Source of the DNA: Cohnella lubricantis
GTDB lineage: Bacteria > Bacillota > Bacilli > Paenibacillales > Paenibacillaceae
Length of the DNA stretch: 34,775 bases
Assembly (NCBI RefSeq): GCF_014212015.1
Contig: NZ_JACJVN010000058.1
Location: 1-34,775, forward strand
Reading direction: 5' to 3'
Of the stretch, positions 33,656 through 34,775 are shown one piece after another (the stretch's first letter is position 1; the number at the start of each line of letters is the position of its first letter). The translations under genes were made by a program, and so were the position numbers. Under the pieces are notes generated by a model. That model worked only from the letters and a program-made list of their open reading frames with translations. It did no database searches and had not been told where the DNA came from.

Positions 33656-34570
33656 TTAAGAGACAGTAGAGCAGGCTCTTATAGCCGCCTTCAAATTGTC
33701 ATCGCTTGCTTGCAGCGCCTGCTCGGCTTCTTCCTTGCCGAGACCGGTCTTGTACATCAGAATTGCCAGCTTGCAGTTCATGCCGGACTTGCTTAACAAT
33801 TCGGCCGCCGTCTCGGCGTTCGCTCCGGTCACCTTGCGGATGATGCGGATCGAGCGGTCGTACAGCTTGATGTTGCTAGCCTTCAAATCAACCATTAGAT
33901 TGTCGTACGTCTTGCCGAGCTTCACCATCACGCAGGTCGAGAGCATGTTGAGAACCAGCTTCGTGGCTGTGCCCGCTTTGAGCCTGGTAGAACCCATGAT
34001 GACTTCGGGCCCCACGACCGGAGCGATGCAGATGTCGCAAACTTCAGACAATTTCGAGTGATCATTGTTGACGACACCGATCGTTGCGGCTCCTAACTCG
34101 GCGGCTCTGCGCAAGCCTGCGATGACGAATGCCGCGCTGCCGCTTGCCGATATGCCGACGACGGCGTCCTGATCGGTCACGCCGCATCGTTCGATTAGCG
34201 CGATCCCCTCCTCTTCATTATCCTCACAGCCTTCAACGGCTGTTCGGAGAGCGACATCTCCTCCGGCAATATGTCCTTGCACCATCATGGGGTCTACGCC
34301 GAAGGTCGGCGGACATTCGGATGCATCAAGAACACCCAGCCGTCCAGATGTGCCGGCCCCTATGTAGAACATTCGGCCGCCGTTCTTCAATCGGCGGTAC
34401 AGAATGTCGACCGCTTGCTCGATTTGCGGGATAACGGCCGCCACTGCGGCTGGAACTTTCGCATCCTCCCTGTTCAGAAGGCGGAGCATCTCCTCCGTCG
34501 TGCACTCGTCGATCATTCGAGTATCCGGGTTGATCTCTTCCGTAGTCAGTCCCGCAAGGTATTCACTCAT
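33656..34570 (-). CDS. murQ: N-acetylmuramic acid 6-phosphate etherase MurQ
   Basis: MurQ cleaves the lactyl ether of MurNAc-6-phosphate to GlcNAc-6-phosphate and D-lactate. The 304-residue protein has the SIS-domain signature FYIGAGTSGRLGVLDASECPPTFG at 69-91, with catalytic E85, and a second glutamate region DALR-type GCEDNEEEG near 115. GSTRLKAGTATKLVLNMLSTCVMVKLGKTYDNLMVDLKASN is diagnostic. It is the first full gene of the salvage operon. Its own ribosome site (GGGAG) is about 13 bases from the ATG, and an in-frame stop lies three codons upstream, so no earlier start is possible. Confidence 0.97.
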   Translation of the reverse strand: MSEYLAGLTTEEINPDTRMIDECTTEEMLRLLNREDAKVPAAVAAVIPQIEQAVDILYRRLKNGGRMFYIGAGTSGRLGVLDASECPPTFGVDPMMVQGHIAGGDVALRTAVEGCEDNEEEGIALIERCGVTDQDAVVGISASGSAAFVIAGLRRAAELGAATIGVVNNDHSKLSEVCDICIAPVVGPEVIMGSTRLKAGTATKLVLNMLSTCVMVKLGKTYDNLMVDLKASNIKLYDRSIRIIRKVTGANAETAAELLSKSGMNCKLAILMYKTGLGKEEAEQALQASDDNLKAAIRACSTVS

Positions 34571-34611
34571 GTCGGTTCATTCGCTCCCGCCTTGTTAAGT
34601 TTGTCGACCAT
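34567..34611 (-). CDS. Possible 14-codon leader ORF coupled to murQ
   Basis: An ATG (complement of 34609-34611) opens MVDKLNKAGANEPT and ends in a TGA that overlaps the murQ ATG as ATGA. AAAGGAG lies 13 bases upstream of it. Coupled translation would compensate for the distant murQ ribosome site. The distance to its own site is long, and chance is possible. Confidence 0.3.
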   Translation of the reverse strand: MVDKLNKAGANEPT

Positions 34612-34690
34612 CCCGATTGCCAGGCTCCTTTCTTCAAAGAATGGATTGAGATAATCATAACTGGGCAAGAATTACGCCGTCAATACTTTC

Positions 34691-34705
34691 TGAAATATTA
34701 TTTTA
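34691..34705. promoter_or_regulatory. RpiR/MurR-type operator box 1
   Basis: TGAAATATTATTTTA differs by one base from the 15-bp palindrome TGAAATATTATTTCA. It covers the predicted murQ -10 element. Confidence 0.65.
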
Positions 34706-34726
34706 GATTGTTCTATTTATTTGCAA
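34697..34726 (-). promoter_or_regulatory. Predicted sigma-A promoter of the murQ operon
   Basis: On the minus strand TTGCAA (complement of 34721-34726) and AATAAT (complement of 34697-34702) are 18 bp apart. Operator box 2 overlaps the -35 and box 1 the -10. Confidence 0.5.
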
Positions 34727-34736
34727 TATTATTTCA
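34722..34736. promoter_or_regulatory. RpiR/MurR-type operator box 2
   Basis: TGCAATATTATTTCA also differs by one base from TGAAATATTATTTCA. It lies 31 bp from box 1, three helical turns, as expected for cooperative binding by a tetrameric RpiR-family repressor. Confidence 0.65.
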
Positions 34737-34775
34737 GATATCATGTGAAAATTGCACAAAAAACTTTCATGCCCG

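Overview
The window looks like chromosome from a spore-forming, GC-rich Firmicute of the Paenibacillus/Cohnella type. The grounds are a clear cotE, a YheC/D-type coat-associated amidoligase-like gene, YqkB- and YxcD-type small proteins, strong AGGAGG ribosome sites and low-GC sigma-A promoters set in GC-rich coding DNA. I saw no rRNA, tRNA, insertion sequence, phage gene or cas gene.

Layout. (1) 1-1611: spore-coat block on the minus strand, with a partial amidoligase-like gene and cotE. (2) 1707-5368: an aromatic acid exporter-like protein and an M32 carboxypeptidase (minus), then a plus operon of a HesB-like protein and a beta-carbonic anhydrase. The M32 gene and this operon appear to share one superimposed divergent promoter. 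(3) 5436-6174: a striking tandem array of fifteen 26-nt cores at 51-bp intervals. It fills the space between the convergent carbonic anhydrase and DUF309 genes. (4) 6190-12887: DUF309, a glycine-rich membrane protein, YxcD, a 5'-truncated GNAT gene, an aldo/keto reductase, an SgrR-like regulator divergent from an MFS transporter, and a VOC protein. (5) 12963-17404: a DrrAB-like ABC exporter, an HxlR regulator divergent from an aldo/keto reductase, and a serine hydrolase. (6) 17471-23192: a TusA/YeeE thiosulfate uptake pair, a third aldo/keto reductase, an AT-richer sigma factor plus DHFR-like pair, and a flavoprotein. (7) 23526-34570: a ten-gene minus-strand operon for salvage of cell-wall amino sugars.

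The salvage operon reads murQ, solute-binding lipoprotein, two permeases, anmK, a tandem-GNAT protein, a non-canonical PIG-L protein, namZ, nagZ and a BadF-type amino-sugar kinase. An ABC importer and a kinase stand where the Bacillus subtilis version has a MurNAc PTS. NamZ and NagZ both lack export signals, so disaccharides or larger fragments are probably imported whole and cut in the cytoplasm. MurNAc and anhydro-MurNAc would be phosphorylated by the kinase and AnmK, and MurQ would convert the product to GlcNAc-6-phosphate. Two near-identical 15-bp RpiR-type operator boxes lie over the predicted murQ promoter.

The items most worth a second look are the 51-bp array, whose core can form an RNA hairpin kept by G-U pairs on one strand only, and the translationally overlapping tandem-GNAT/PIG-L pair inside the muropeptide operon. 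That PIG-L protein lacks the usual catalytic aspartate.
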